Source: an uncultured Ignavibacteria bacterium (GTDB taxonomy: Bacteria > Bacteroidota > Ignavibacteria > Kapaibacteriales > Kapaibacteriaceae). Taken from it: a stretch of DNA of 64,000 bases. The DNA lies in NCBI GenBank assembly GCA_903939735.1, contig CAJAIA010000020.1, positions 36,879 through 100,878 on the forward strand, read 5' to 3'. This document shows positions 51,893 through 60,141 of this stretch, one piece after another; the stretch's first letter is position 1; each line of letters begins with the position of its first letter. A model generated the notes under the pieces. The model worked only from the letters and a program-made list of their open reading frames with translations. It searched no databases and had not been told where the DNA came from. A program made the translations under genes and the position numbers.

Positions 51893-52888
51893 TTATGCGA
51901 TGCTCGATGCAAGCGAAAACTCTTCTGCAAGGAGTTCGTACGATGCTCGCCGAACAGCATGGTCGTCGGTGATGGTGACAAGCGCAATCTCATCCACAGC
52001 ATACCGCTGTTGCAGCTCGTGGAGTCCGCCGGCAACCTGTGAAGCAGTCCCGATATGTACGGTGGATCTCCGCATGCCGGTGATAACGCGCTCCATCGCA
52101 CTGACGTCGAACGACTCGCCGTTCACATGCGGGAAGCGAACGTTCTTGCCGCGGAGGAACGACTCCACGAACCATCGCTCACTCGAAACCGCGGCGCGCT
52201 GCGCATCGGCTTCCGTCTCGGCAGCAAACGCAACGGTTGCGATCATGGTATAGGGTCGGTCGCACCAAACACTTGGCGTAAAGTTCGCGTGATATGCCGT
52301 GAGCGCGTCAACAAGGTTTGTGGGATCGATAAACGAACCGAACGTATACCGGAGTCCGCGCACAGCTGCCTGACGTGCACTCTCTGCGCTGGTGCCGAGG
52401 ATCCACGGCTCAGGCACATGCGCTCCGTCGGGCACAGCAACAGGTGCGCCGTCGTTGGAGGGCTCGCGCGTGTCACGGAGATATGCCAGGACAGTATCAA
52501 GACGTTCCCAGGAGTCGAGCGGACGTTCCCCGAGGGCTTTCATAACGCGCTGGTCGCCCCCTGGAGCGCGACCAAATCCTGCGTCCACACGTCCCGGAGC
52601 AAGTGCCTCGAGCGTGCGGAGCGATTCAGCGATGCGAAGGGGCTCGGCATGCCCTAAGAGGATGCCCCCACTCCCGACGCGAATCCGCGAGGTACGAGCG
52701 GCGGCGTTCGACATCATGATTTCGGGTGAGGCTCCGGCGAAGGAAGCCGATGCGTGATGCTCTGCGAACCAATAGCGATGGTATCCGAGCGCATCAGCAT
52801 GCTGCACAAGATCCATCGTCTGGGCGATAGCTTCAGCACCACGCTGTCCGGCGATAACGGGCGATTGATCGAGGATGGAAAGCTTCAT
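51893..52888 (-). CDS. Luciferase-like (LLM) flavin-dependent monooxygenase
   Basis: A 331-residue TIM-barrel oxidoreductase of the bacterial luciferase family, MsnO8-like branch: MKLSILDQSPVIAG, YHRYWFAEHHASASFAGASP, VGSGGILLGHAEPLRIAESL and a C-terminal VHIGTASQVAGGLHEL. It would use reduced FMN and O2 on an unknown substrate. Its ATG overlaps the stop of the small upstream gene, and the AlkB gene follows; two O2-dependent oxygenases in one operon suggests a shared degradative role (inference). Confidence 0.88.
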   Translation of the reverse strand: MKLSILDQSPVIAGQRGAEAIAQTMDLVQHADALGYHRYWFAEHHASASFAGASPEIMMSNAAARTSRIRVGSGGILLGHAEPLRIAESLRTLEALAPGRVDAGFGRAPGGDQRVMKALGERPLDSWERLDTVLAYLRDTREPSNDGAPVAVPDGAHVPEPWILGTSAESARQAAVRGLRYTFGSFIDPTNLVDALTAYHANFTPSVWCDRPYTMIATVAFAAETEADAQRAAVSSERWFVESFLRGKNVRFPHVNGESFDVSAMERVITGMRRSTVHIGTASQVAGGLHELQQRYAVDEIALVTITDDHAVRRASYELLAEEFSLASSIA

Positions 52889-53106
52889 GGTGTTTCGACG
52901 GTGGTGATGTGCTGTCGGTCAATAGTAAAGGCAAGCACTGGCTGGGCGCTCCCCTCGACGAGGACGCTGAGTACGTCCTCGGTTACGCGATGCCCGCCCC
53001 CTCGCAATACGTCGATTGCTTCGGCAACCGCAAGCGTATGGTCGGGCTGCTCCATCACAATCCGCAGGAGTTCGGCCTTGGCCTGTTTGATCTGAAAGGA
53101 ATTCAT
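52885..53106 (-). CDS. Small protein of unknown function
   Basis: A 73-residue cytoplasmic protein (MNSFQIKQAKAELLRIVMEQ ... VAEAIDVLRGGGHRVTEDVL ... VLAFTIDRQHITTVE), apparently a short helical then beta layout, perhaps a small winged helix. No family is recognised. It is the first gene of the LLM/AlkB operon (ATGA overlap). The ATG at 53106 is preferred over the GTG directly before it. It could be the operon's regulator. Confidence 0.65.
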   Translation of the reverse strand: MNSFQIKQAKAELLRIVMEQPDHTLAVAEAIDVLRGGGHRVTEDVLSVLVEGSAQPVLAFTIDRQHITTVETP

Positions 53107-53126
53107 CACTGCGAATCTACGGGAGG

Positions 53127-53134
53127 TATCTTTG
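53127..53134 (+). promoter_or_regulatory. -7 box TATCTTTG for the SurA-like gene
   Basis: A perfect TANNTTTG match ending 4 nt before the ATG at 53139. The gap to the divergent gene start at 53106 is only 32 bp. Confidence 0.55.
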
Positions 53135-53138
53135 CCGG

Positions 53139-54947
53139 ATGCAATGGATCTCTACGCTTATCCTCGTTCTGGCATCGGTGCATGCCACTGCTCAGCTTCT
53201 CCCACAGCAACCACAGAAGCGCTTGGTCGCCGGTGTTGTCAATGGCGACACTGTATGGCTCGATGAATACTCGCGCGAGGTTGGACGCCTCACAGAGTAT
53301 GCGTCGCAACGTGGGGACGTCGACCCGTCCGACATCATGCAGCAGGCATGGACGGATCTTGTAAACCGTCGCTTGATGCTGCAAGAAGCAACGCGACGCA
53401 AGATCGATCTTCCGATGCGCGACGTCGATAGCATTCTGCTCAACGCTACTCCGGAGTTCATTAAGCGCGGACTGGTGGATGAGAAGGGCAAGTTTAATCG
53501 CTCGCTGCTCGCAGCGATGCTCAACAACCCTGATTCGCTTATCAAGGCCAATACCGAGGGCCTTACCGCGCAACAACGCGCGGACGAACGCGTGCAGCTC
53601 AATGCATCGATCGCACAATTGCGCGAACGCATTGGCCTGATGGAACTCGAACGTCGCATGCGTGCCGACCTAGCATCGTCGGTTCCATTCGATACAACTG
53701 GTCTGCGCAAGCGCTTCGCTGATGCCGCTACATCCGCCACGGCAGACGTTATTCTTGTGCCCTGTCGCAAGGATCTACCACAGCCGTCGGTCACAGACCT
53801 ACAAGCATATCACACGACACATGCCGCCGACTTCACAACACCAAAGCCGATGCGACGCATCGCGTTCCTATGGTGGCCAATGCAGGCAGCCCCGGTAGAC
53901 TCTACCCTGTTCCTGAGCAACGTCAAGAACTTTGTCGGACTCCTCAACGACGCTCGCACGGCACGTCAGCGCGATTCGGTGTGGACGAGTGTGGCAACAA
54001 CCACGTCGAGTGGCGCACTGCGCCTTTCGCCCGATTCAACGGATCATGCGCAGTTCTATGCAGCGGTGAAGGGCAAGAAGCCAGGCACAGCGGTTGGCCC
54101 CATCATGCACGCAACAGGTGCACACGTGCTCCTCGTCGATACGGTGCACACCAAGAAACCGCTCGCACGCAACATCAGCGTGCGGGTTATCGTAAGCGAG
54201 ATCGAACCATCACGACAGACCATCGACAGCATTTTGTCGCAGGTCGACGACGCCGCCGACCTCTATGAGCAGGGTCTGGAGCTCGGCGCAATTGCCGGAC
54301 GTTTTGGCCGCACGATTGAGATGTCTCGTTGGTTCACCGATGAAGAAAAACTCTTCGGCTCACATCGCCTCGTTGATGTTGCATTCCGCACGCAAGTGGC
54401 CGCCGCATGCGATCCAATCGATACACCAGAGCGCGGCATCGTCCTGCCGATCGTCACTGATTCGGTGCCTGCTGGCGCTATGCCGTTTGAAGCTGCTGTG
54501 CCACAGATTGCCGACGCAATCAATCGTCAGCGTGGCTGCGGAGATCGCCTCCCAATCGCAAAGACTGTTAGGGGGCTTGCATCCCGCCTCAACGACGGAC
54601 GTCTCATGATGGCAGAGAATGTGAAAGAAGCGCAAACAGCGCGCGGTCTGTCCGTATTCGCCGACGGAATGATCGGCGAAGTACTCTACGATCCAACAGC
54701 TGCGCGCGAAATCCTCGCCAAGCCCGTGCCCGATCTGTATGGTCCATTCCTCGGCGAATCCGGCTGGTACGTTGTGAACATCACCGGCGTTGTCAAAGCG
54801 AATCCCGAGGAGTTCCCGATGTGGCTCGAACTCCGCAAAGAGGATCTCGAACAGGAGCAACGCGCTGCCGCGTGGGACAAGCTTCAAACATCATTGCGTA
54901 CAGCTGCTACGATAACCGATAACCGCTGGATGTACTTCCGCTACTAA
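53139..54947 (+). CDS. SurA/PpiD-like periplasmic folding factor
   Basis: A 602-residue exported protein (signal MQWISTLILVLASVHATA). The N-terminal SurA-like helical domain (VNGDTVWLDEYSREVGRLTE ... DLVNRRLMLQEATRRKI) is followed by two regions resembling parvulin domains (about 220-320, and 430-570 with GPFLGESGWYVVNITG). The parvulin signature is degenerate, so chaperone rather than isomerase activity is more likely. Expected role: escorting outer-membrane proteins. First gene of a group with the HAD hydrolase and TPR kinase. Confidence 0.8.
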   Translation: MQWISTLILVLASVHATAQLLPQQPQKRLVAGVVNGDTVWLDEYSREVGRLTEYASQRGDVDPSDIMQQAWTDLVNRRLMLQEATRRKIDLPMRDVDSILLNATPEFIKRGLVDEKGKFNRSLLAAMLNNPDSLIKANTEGLTAQQRADERVQLNASIAQLRERIGLMELERRMRADLASSVPFDTTGLRKRFADAATSATADVILVPCRKDLPQPSVTDLQAYHTTHAADFTTPKPMRRIAFLWWPMQAAPVDSTLFLSNVKNFVGLLNDARTARQRDSVWTSVATTTSSGALRLSPDSTDHAQFYAAVKGKKPGTAVGPIMHATGAHVLLVDTVHTKKPLARNISVRVIVSEIEPSRQTIDSILSQVDDAADLYEQGLELGAIAGRFGRTIEMSRWFTDEEKLFGSHRLVDVAFRTQVAAACDPIDTPERGIVLPIVTDSVPAGAMPFEAAVPQIADAINRQRGCGDRLPIAKTVRGLASRLNDGRLMMAENVKEAQTARGLSVFADGMIGEVLYDPTAAREILAKPVPDLYGPFLGESGWYVVNITGVVKANPEEFPMWLELRKEDLEQEQRAAAWDKLQTSLRTAATITDNRWMYFRY

Positions 54948-54962
54948 CCATTCGCAGAACCT

Positions 54963-55568
54963 ATGGCGCTTACCATCCTTGATCTCGGTGGCGTGCTCTT
55001 CGACATCGACTTCCATCGCACATGTCGTGCAATGATGTCGCTTTCAGGTTACAACGGACGTGATATCATGTTCGGTGTGGAGGATCAGGATCCCGTCTTC
55101 GTTGCCTACGACCGTGGCGATCTACCGACCTCGGAGTTTCGCGATCGACTTCGCGAACTGTACGGGTTTACGTGCAGCGACAAGGATCTTGACCGTGCAT
55201 GGTGTGCTATTCTCGATAACGGACTCTTCACACATGCAGAGGCCACGGTTGCGCATATTCGCCGAACCCGAGCATCAAGAACGAGCGATCGACTGGTGAT
55301 CTTCTCCAACATCTCCGAGTTGCATTACCTCGACGCGCGCGATCGTTGCGCGCCTGTGTTCAATGCTGTCGACCACGTCTACCTATCGTTCGTGGAGCGC
55401 GTGCGAAAGCCCGACCCAGCTGCATTTCTTCACGTATGTGCTGCAGAAGGGGCTGATCCATCGGACACGTTGCTGATTGATGATTCCCGTGCAAATTGCG
55501 CCGGTGCCTCAGCACTTGGCATACAAGTAGTTCATGTAACGGATCCAACAATCCTCACGACGCTATGA
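54963..55568 (+). CDS. HAD-superfamily hydrolase, subfamily IA
   Basis: A 201-residue HAD phosphatase. Motif I is LDLGGVLFDID with the nucleophile Asp, motif II VIFSNIS, the motif III lysine is in RVRKPDPAAF, and motif IV is LLIDDSRANCAGA. A four-helix cap lies between residues 15 and 85. Similar proteins (YihX-type) dephosphorylate sugar phosphates; the substrate is not predictable. It begins 15 bp after the SurA-like gene and overlaps the kinase gene by 4 nt. Confidence 0.87.
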   Translation: MALTILDLGGVLFDIDFHRTCRAMMSLSGYNGRDIMFGVEDQDPVFVAYDRGDLPTSEFRDRLRELYGFTCSDKDLDRAWCAILDNGLFTHAEATVAHIRRTRASRTSDRLVIFSNISELHYLDARDRCAPVFNAVDHVYLSFVERVRKPDPAAFLHVCAAEGADPSDTLLIDDSRANCAGASALGIQVVHVTDPTILTTL

Positions 55569-57400
55569 CGGCATTATCATCCCTCCTCGTACCGTGCTCC
55601 TTCGATCCCACATTATGGACTGATGCTGAGCTGGGCAGATTGGTGCATCGCGCTGCACAACACCTTTACCAACGTGAAGACCAGGAAGCGGCAGCAGACC
55701 TTGCTGAGATACCTGAAGATCTTCCATCAGATCTTGCCATGGCTCGCCTCATCTGTGAGCTGTGGCTTCTGAACCAGAATGGGGAGAACGACTCGGCAGT
55801 TGAACTTTTCGAGCGCAAGCGCGATATCATTGATCCTTCTGCACCGCTCGGCGCATACGCTCAGTACTATAGTGCTCACGCTCTCGCACGTGTGGGTCGG
55901 AATGAGGAAGCACTGGACTTGCTAGCCGTTGCTGAGTACACGTTGCGTGATTTCGACGAACACATTGCCCTCGGTATTGTCTACGCTGTTGTGGGGGGAG
56001 TGCTTAGCAATCTCGGCGACTTGCGAGCAAGCGTCAAGTACTTTGCTGCCGCCTACGACGAACTCTCCGCACATGGTACAGCTCGACAGATCGTGCGCGC
56101 CGCGATCAGTCTCGTGTTTGCGTATGCCGTGATTGGACGACATGAAGATGCCCTGCGCATCGCAGAGAGCGTCTACGGGCAATTCACAGATGAAACAGAA
56201 GGCTCGGAGCGGTCGGTTCTATATGGACACCTCGAGCATTGCTGTGAGTTGCTTGGTCGCTATGAAGAAGCGCTCAAATGGAATGCGATACACCGTGAAC
56301 TCGCGAGGCAACATCAGCAGCACGAACTACTCGTCTGCCTTGAGGTCGGCCATGCATTCTTTCTCTTGCGCCTCAAACGGTTCGACGAAGCGCAACAGAT
56401 ACTGGCCAGCATTCCCGATGCAGCTACAATTGCGATACCACACTACAAGGTCCGTTGGGCATGGGCGTGCGGACTTCTCGCGCATGAGCACGGCAATACA
56501 GAGAAGGCTCTAGAGGCATTTACGGAAGCCATCGAGCATTGTAAGCTCAACGGCGCAAACGACGAACTTCGGCTACGAGTCTCCGATGAGATCATCCAAC
56601 TCTCACAGACTGAGGACGGTCTGCCGCGCGCTGATTTCGCAGCGTCATACCTCGACTTTCTTAAGCAGCGCGTTCGTCACGTTGATCAAGTGTCATCCAA
56701 TGTCTTGGATGCGCACGCGCGCTATGCTGCTCGTCTCGCGCAGTACCGTCTCGAGCGCGACGAACAACTCCACACAACGATCCTCGAGTCTGGCGAGCAG
56801 TCGCGCCGCGAGATCGCCATCGCCATTCACGATGGCGCAGGGCAAGAGCTCGCAGTAACAGGGATGCAGCTGGACGCTGCATTGCGCGAACTTCCGGCGG
56901 ATCATCCAGCACGTGAGTATGTCGAGCAGGCTCGGCATCGCGTTACCGATACCGCTCGCGAACTGCGAACGCTCTCGCACGCCCTGGGCACTCGAAACCT
57001 GGAACGCGACGGACTTCCTACTGCTATTTACAACCTGGCGAGCGACGTGCGATCGAACTCACGCATCGGCGTCACGTGCTTCACCGACGAATCGCTTGAA
57101 CACATCCAGATCGATCTTGCTCAGTCCATCTATCGCACGGTCCAGACGTTGGTAAGCAATACTCTTCGCCATGCCTACGCGACCAATCTGGACATCTCCA
57201 TTACGTTGGAGGGCCAGCTTGTTCGCGTTGGTATTACCGACGATGGTGTTGGGGCCGATGCAGCACGTGTCGAGGAAGGCATGGGCTGGCGCAGCATCCG
57301 CGCGCGCGTAGAACTTCGGGGCGGTACGTTTACGGTTGATACAAAGCCCGGGGCAGGCACGAGCGCCGTGGCAACATTTGCTTACTCTGGCAACGCCTGA
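55565..57400 (+). CDS. Cytoplasmic TPR-sensor histidine kinase (HisKA_3 type)
   Basis: A 611-residue protein: TPR-like helical repeats to about residue 390, then a coiled linker, the HisKA_3 dimerisation domain with phospho-acceptor His422 (IAIAIHDGAGQELAVTG), and an HATPase_c domain with N-box SNTLRHAYATNLD and G-box TDDGVGAD. It lacks membrane segments, so it senses a cytoplasmic or protein signal. NarL/LiaS-type kinases normally partner a LuxR-type regulator, but none lies nearby. Its start overlaps the HAD gene and its end overlaps the convergent MFS gene by 19 bp. Confidence 0.88.
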   Translation: MTALSSLLVPCSFDPTLWTDAELGRLVHRAAQHLYQREDQEAAADLAEIPEDLPSDLAMARLICELWLLNQNGENDSAVELFERKRDIIDPSAPLGAYAQYYSAHALARVGRNEEALDLLAVAEYTLRDFDEHIALGIVYAVVGGVLSNLGDLRASVKYFAAAYDELSAHGTARQIVRAAISLVFAYAVIGRHEDALRIAESVYGQFTDETEGSERSVLYGHLEHCCELLGRYEEALKWNAIHRELARQHQQHELLVCLEVGHAFFLLRLKRFDEAQQILASIPDAATIAIPHYKVRWAWACGLLAHEHGNTEKALEAFTEAIEHCKLNGANDELRLRVSDEIIQLSQTEDGLPRADFAASYLDFLKQRVRHVDQVSSNVLDAHARYAARLAQYRLERDEQLHTTILESGEQSRREIAIAIHDGAGQELAVTGMQLDAALRELPADHPAREYVEQARHRVTDTARELRTLSHALGTRNLERDGLPTAIYNLASDVRSNSRIGVTCFTDESLEHIQIDLAQSIYRTVQTLVSNTLRHAYATNLDISITLEGQLVRVGITDDGVGADAARVEEGMGWRSIRARVELRGGTFTVDTKPGAGTSAVATFAYSGNA

Positions 57401-58596
57401 CCGTTTGTTTCACGTGCGAATGCGAGGGCAATGGCTCCGAGCACGTAGGCAATCGCAAACGCCGCGATAGCATTGTGGTAGCCATCAAGGACGTGCACAA
57501 GCACACCTACAAAGAACACGCCGACCGCCGTCAACAAACGTCCAGCGTTCATCGAGATGCCTGTGGCCGCTCCGCGGATCAACGTTGGGAACAGCTCGGG
57601 GATGTACGTGCTAAGCACACCTTGATTGATTCCGATTGCCGCAGTAAGGAGGAAGATCATGACAAACAGTGCTGGACTCGGCACAAGTCCGGTCTGAAAT
57701 GTCGCCACAGACAGTGCTGCGCATGCAGCATATCCCACAAACACCGTCCGCCTGCGTCCGATGCGATTCGCCAATGGCGCACCGACGAGCGCCCCAGCCA
57801 TGCTCCCGATGCCAAGCACGATACTCACCATTCCACGGTTGTGCTGCGCGTCTTCAGGACTGCTCATGCTGTGCACCCATGTCGGCATCCATGTGAATGC
57901 CGCCCAGAGTCCGATGAGCATCGAACCAAAGAGCGTGATGCCAAGCACAAGGTCCCTACGGTACCGAGCGTCAAAGACGTTCTCACGCTCGAGATGGGCG
58001 GCTTCATGACGTTGATCACTACCCTTCCACACATCGGACTCACGGACAAGGAACAACACAGCAAGACCGAGAACGATCGTCGAGCTCCCCATCGTGTAGG
58101 CGAGGTGCCAGTCCTTCACCGCACTGCCTATAACACCCGCAACGAGGAATCCTAATGGGAACGAGTTCATCATGATCGACACCATGCGGACCCGATTGCC
58201 CTGCGCCCATGCTTCGGAGATCAACACGGAGCCGATGAGAAGTATCCCACCCGCACCAGCACCGGTGAGGAATCGTATGGCCACGAGGAATGGCAGCGAT
58301 GGCACAAAGGCCGTGCAGAACACGCCCAACGAGCACGTGCAGATCGCCGCAAAGAGCGCCAACTTGCGTCCAATTCTGTCTGATACTGCACCAAGAACAA
58401 ACGCGCCAACAGCCCAGCCGATCAGAAACGATGCCCCTGCATACGACCCCATTGTAGCGACATCCTGCTTGGTTGCTGCACCACCCGACATTTCCGCGGC
58501 GATGATTGGCAGATAGGTGCTAAAGAGCGACCCGGAAATGCCAGCGCTTACTACGCTGAGCACCACGATTACGTACAGTATGGCGCGTTGACTCAT
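57382..58596 (-). CDS. MFS transporter, sugar-phosphate/metabolite:H+ symporter-like
   Basis: A 404-residue major facilitator with about 12 transmembrane helices. Family signatures include GAVSDRIGRKLALF (loop 2-3) and GAPLANRIGRRRTVF (loop 8-9), and RFLTGAGAGG in helix 4; the general layout is like AAHS/sialic-acid-type symporters. The substrate is unknown. The ATG at 58596 gives a first helix AILYVIVVLSVVSAGISG; a TATCTTTG box lies 4 nt upstream. Confidence 0.88.
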   Translation of the reverse strand: MSQRAILYVIVVLSVVSAGISGSLFSTYLPIIAAEMSGGAATKQDVATMGSYAGASFLIGWAVGAFVLGAVSDRIGRKLALFAAICTCSLGVFCTAFVPSLPFLVAIRFLTGAGAGGILLIGSVLISEAWAQGNRVRMVSIMMNSFPLGFLVAGVIGSAVKDWHLAYTMGSSTIVLGLAVLFLVRESDVWKGSDQRHEAAHLERENVFDARYRRDLVLGITLFGSMLIGLWAAFTWMPTWVHSMSSPEDAQHNRGMVSIVLGIGSMAGALVGAPLANRIGRRRTVFVGYAACAALSVATFQTGLVPSPALFVMIFLLTAAIGINQGVLSTYIPELFPTLIRGAATGISMNAGRLLTAVGVFFVGVLVHVLDGYHNAIAAFAIAYVLGAIALAFARETNGQALPE

Positions 58597-58600
58597 CTGG

Positions 58601-58608
58601 CAAAGATA
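58601..58608 (-). promoter_or_regulatory. -7 box TATCTTTG for the MFS gene
   Basis: Perfect TANNTTTG match, minus strand, ending 4 nt before the ATG at 58596. Confidence 0.55.
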
Positions 58609-58640
58609 GTGCAGTGCTATATTCGCACTCCCGATGTGGT

Positions 58641-58660
58641 CATCACCCGTAGCGGTGATG
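58641..58660. other. Hairpin in the 291-bp divergent intergenic region
   Basis: CATCACC-CGTAGC-GGTGATG is a perfect 7-bp inverted repeat between the MFS gene and the propeller operon. It could be an operator or a transcript structure. I see nothing else distinctive in 58609-58887 apart from the AAGGAG that precedes the next gene. Confidence 0.35.
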
Positions 58661-58887
58661 CTGTGAGGGAAGCATGTGAGAATCATGCGCGGTTGCGCCG
58701 CCGTATCGGACGACAATCCATCCTAGCTCGCAAAGAGCAGTCACTGATGTTGTGTTGATGACACGACGCGGGAAGGCGGATGGTGAGGACGACTCCGAAG
58801 CCGGAAGACCTGCCACATCGATCTTCAACTCGGGGCCTCTGCACCCCACCGTCACGCATCATGACGGGATTGAACAAGGAGCACGCA

Positions 58888-60141
58888 ATGCGTGGAGCTC
58901 TCCTCATGGCTATGTGCCTGCTCGGCACACTATCTCTCACTGCCCAACGAACGATCGAGACACCGCCCATTCCGGCGTCGGTCCATGCCGTGGGCGATAT
59001 CGTTCACGTCTTCTGCGCGCAGTCTGATGTCGACTACGACGGCACGCTGGATCCAGGCGAGCTGCCTGCCGCTTGGCTGCAAGTCGATCGTTCTTCACTG
59101 CAGGTTCTGCGCACGTTCACCTTCCCATGGGCTGATGTGCAAGTGTTCCGCTTGGGAATTGCAGCTGAGACAAACCGCGCCTACATTATGGTGGACGGAA
59201 AGGTCGAGGAGTTTAAGCTCGACGATCAATCACCGATTGGCGTGATCTATCAAGCGCCGGGTGCATACTCGGTGTCGACAACCTCCGCGGGCAACTCGCT
59301 CTACATCGCACACCGTCCGTCGTTTACCGATCCAGGCTTTGTTGTGCGCAAGGTGCTGGGAACAGGCGATTCCACATCATTCGCAGCCGGACCAAATCCA
59401 CAGCAAGCCGTGCGCTTTCGCACAAGCGAAGGAACGGCCGGCGTGATTATCCTCTCCGAAGGCGTCTTTGGTCAGGAGTCTGGTTCAATCGACCTGTGGG
59501 AAAACATCAACAACGTCGATGAGCGTGTAACGCTGAATGTGGGTGATACACCGAACCATATCACGGTCCATGGCGATAGCGCGTACGTCACCGCCAACGG
59601 CTCACATTGGGTTGCGGTGATCGATCTCAAGCAACGAAAGACCGTTGATACGCTGCTTATTGGAACCGAGGGCTTTGATGGTCCGCGCGAGTCGGTGGTT
59701 GCCAACGGGAAGCTTCTTGTGAGCACGTACGCGGGCGATGTCCGTGTGATCGATCTTGCTACGCGGAACATCATGCGCATCATCCCGATCGGTGCAAAGC
59801 CGGAAGGACTCTGCATTGCTGGTGAGGATCTGTGGGTCACGCGAGCCTATACCGCCGAATACGCGCCAGCAAAGGACGTTGTGGTGTTTCGCGTGATTGA
59901 TGCCACATCGGTGCAAGCTGACCTCCGCACTCCCGTAGCCCCTCGCGCCATCATCGCCACCGGCACCACGGTGCGTCTGCCGTTTGCGGCTGCGCGCCCC
60001 CTAACTATGCGCACATTGGATGGTCGTACTTCGACGATTCGCGCCGTAGATTCGGAACATTGTACAATCGATGTTTCAACTCTCTCGCGGGGCGTGTACG
60101 TGATCACCGATGGCACGTCGTCCGTGACACTTATGCGATGA
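58888..60141 (+). CDS. Secreted YVTN-type beta-propeller protein
   Basis: A 417-residue exported protein: signal MRGALLMAMCLLGTLSLTAQ, propeller blades such as VIDLKQRKTVDTLLIGTEG, VRVIDLATRNIMRIIPIGAK and PEGLCIAGEDLWVTRAY, and a short C-terminal region (MRTLDGRTSTI ... LSRGVYVITD) like the end of a T9SS sorting domain. AAGGAG lies 6 nt before the ATG at 58888, which is why the longer upstream frame is rejected. Overlaps the next gene by 4 nt. Confidence 0.8.
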   Translation: MRGALLMAMCLLGTLSLTAQRTIETPPIPASVHAVGDIVHVFCAQSDVDYDGTLDPGELPAAWLQVDRSSLQVLRTFTFPWADVQVFRLGIAAETNRAYIMVDGKVEEFKLDDQSPIGVIYQAPGAYSVSTTSAGNSLYIAHRPSFTDPGFVVRKVLGTGDSTSFAAGPNPQQAVRFRTSEGTAGVIILSEGVFGQESGSIDLWENINNVDERVTLNVGDTPNHITVHGDSAYVTANGSHWVAVIDLKQRKTVDTLLIGTEGFDGPRESVVANGKLLVSTYAGDVRVIDLATRNIMRIIPIGAKPEGLCIAGEDLWVTRAYTAEYAPAKDVVVFRVIDATSVQADLRTPVAPRAIIATGTTVRLPFAAARPLTMRTLDGRTSTIRAVDSEHCTIDVSTLSRGVYVITDGTSSVTLMR

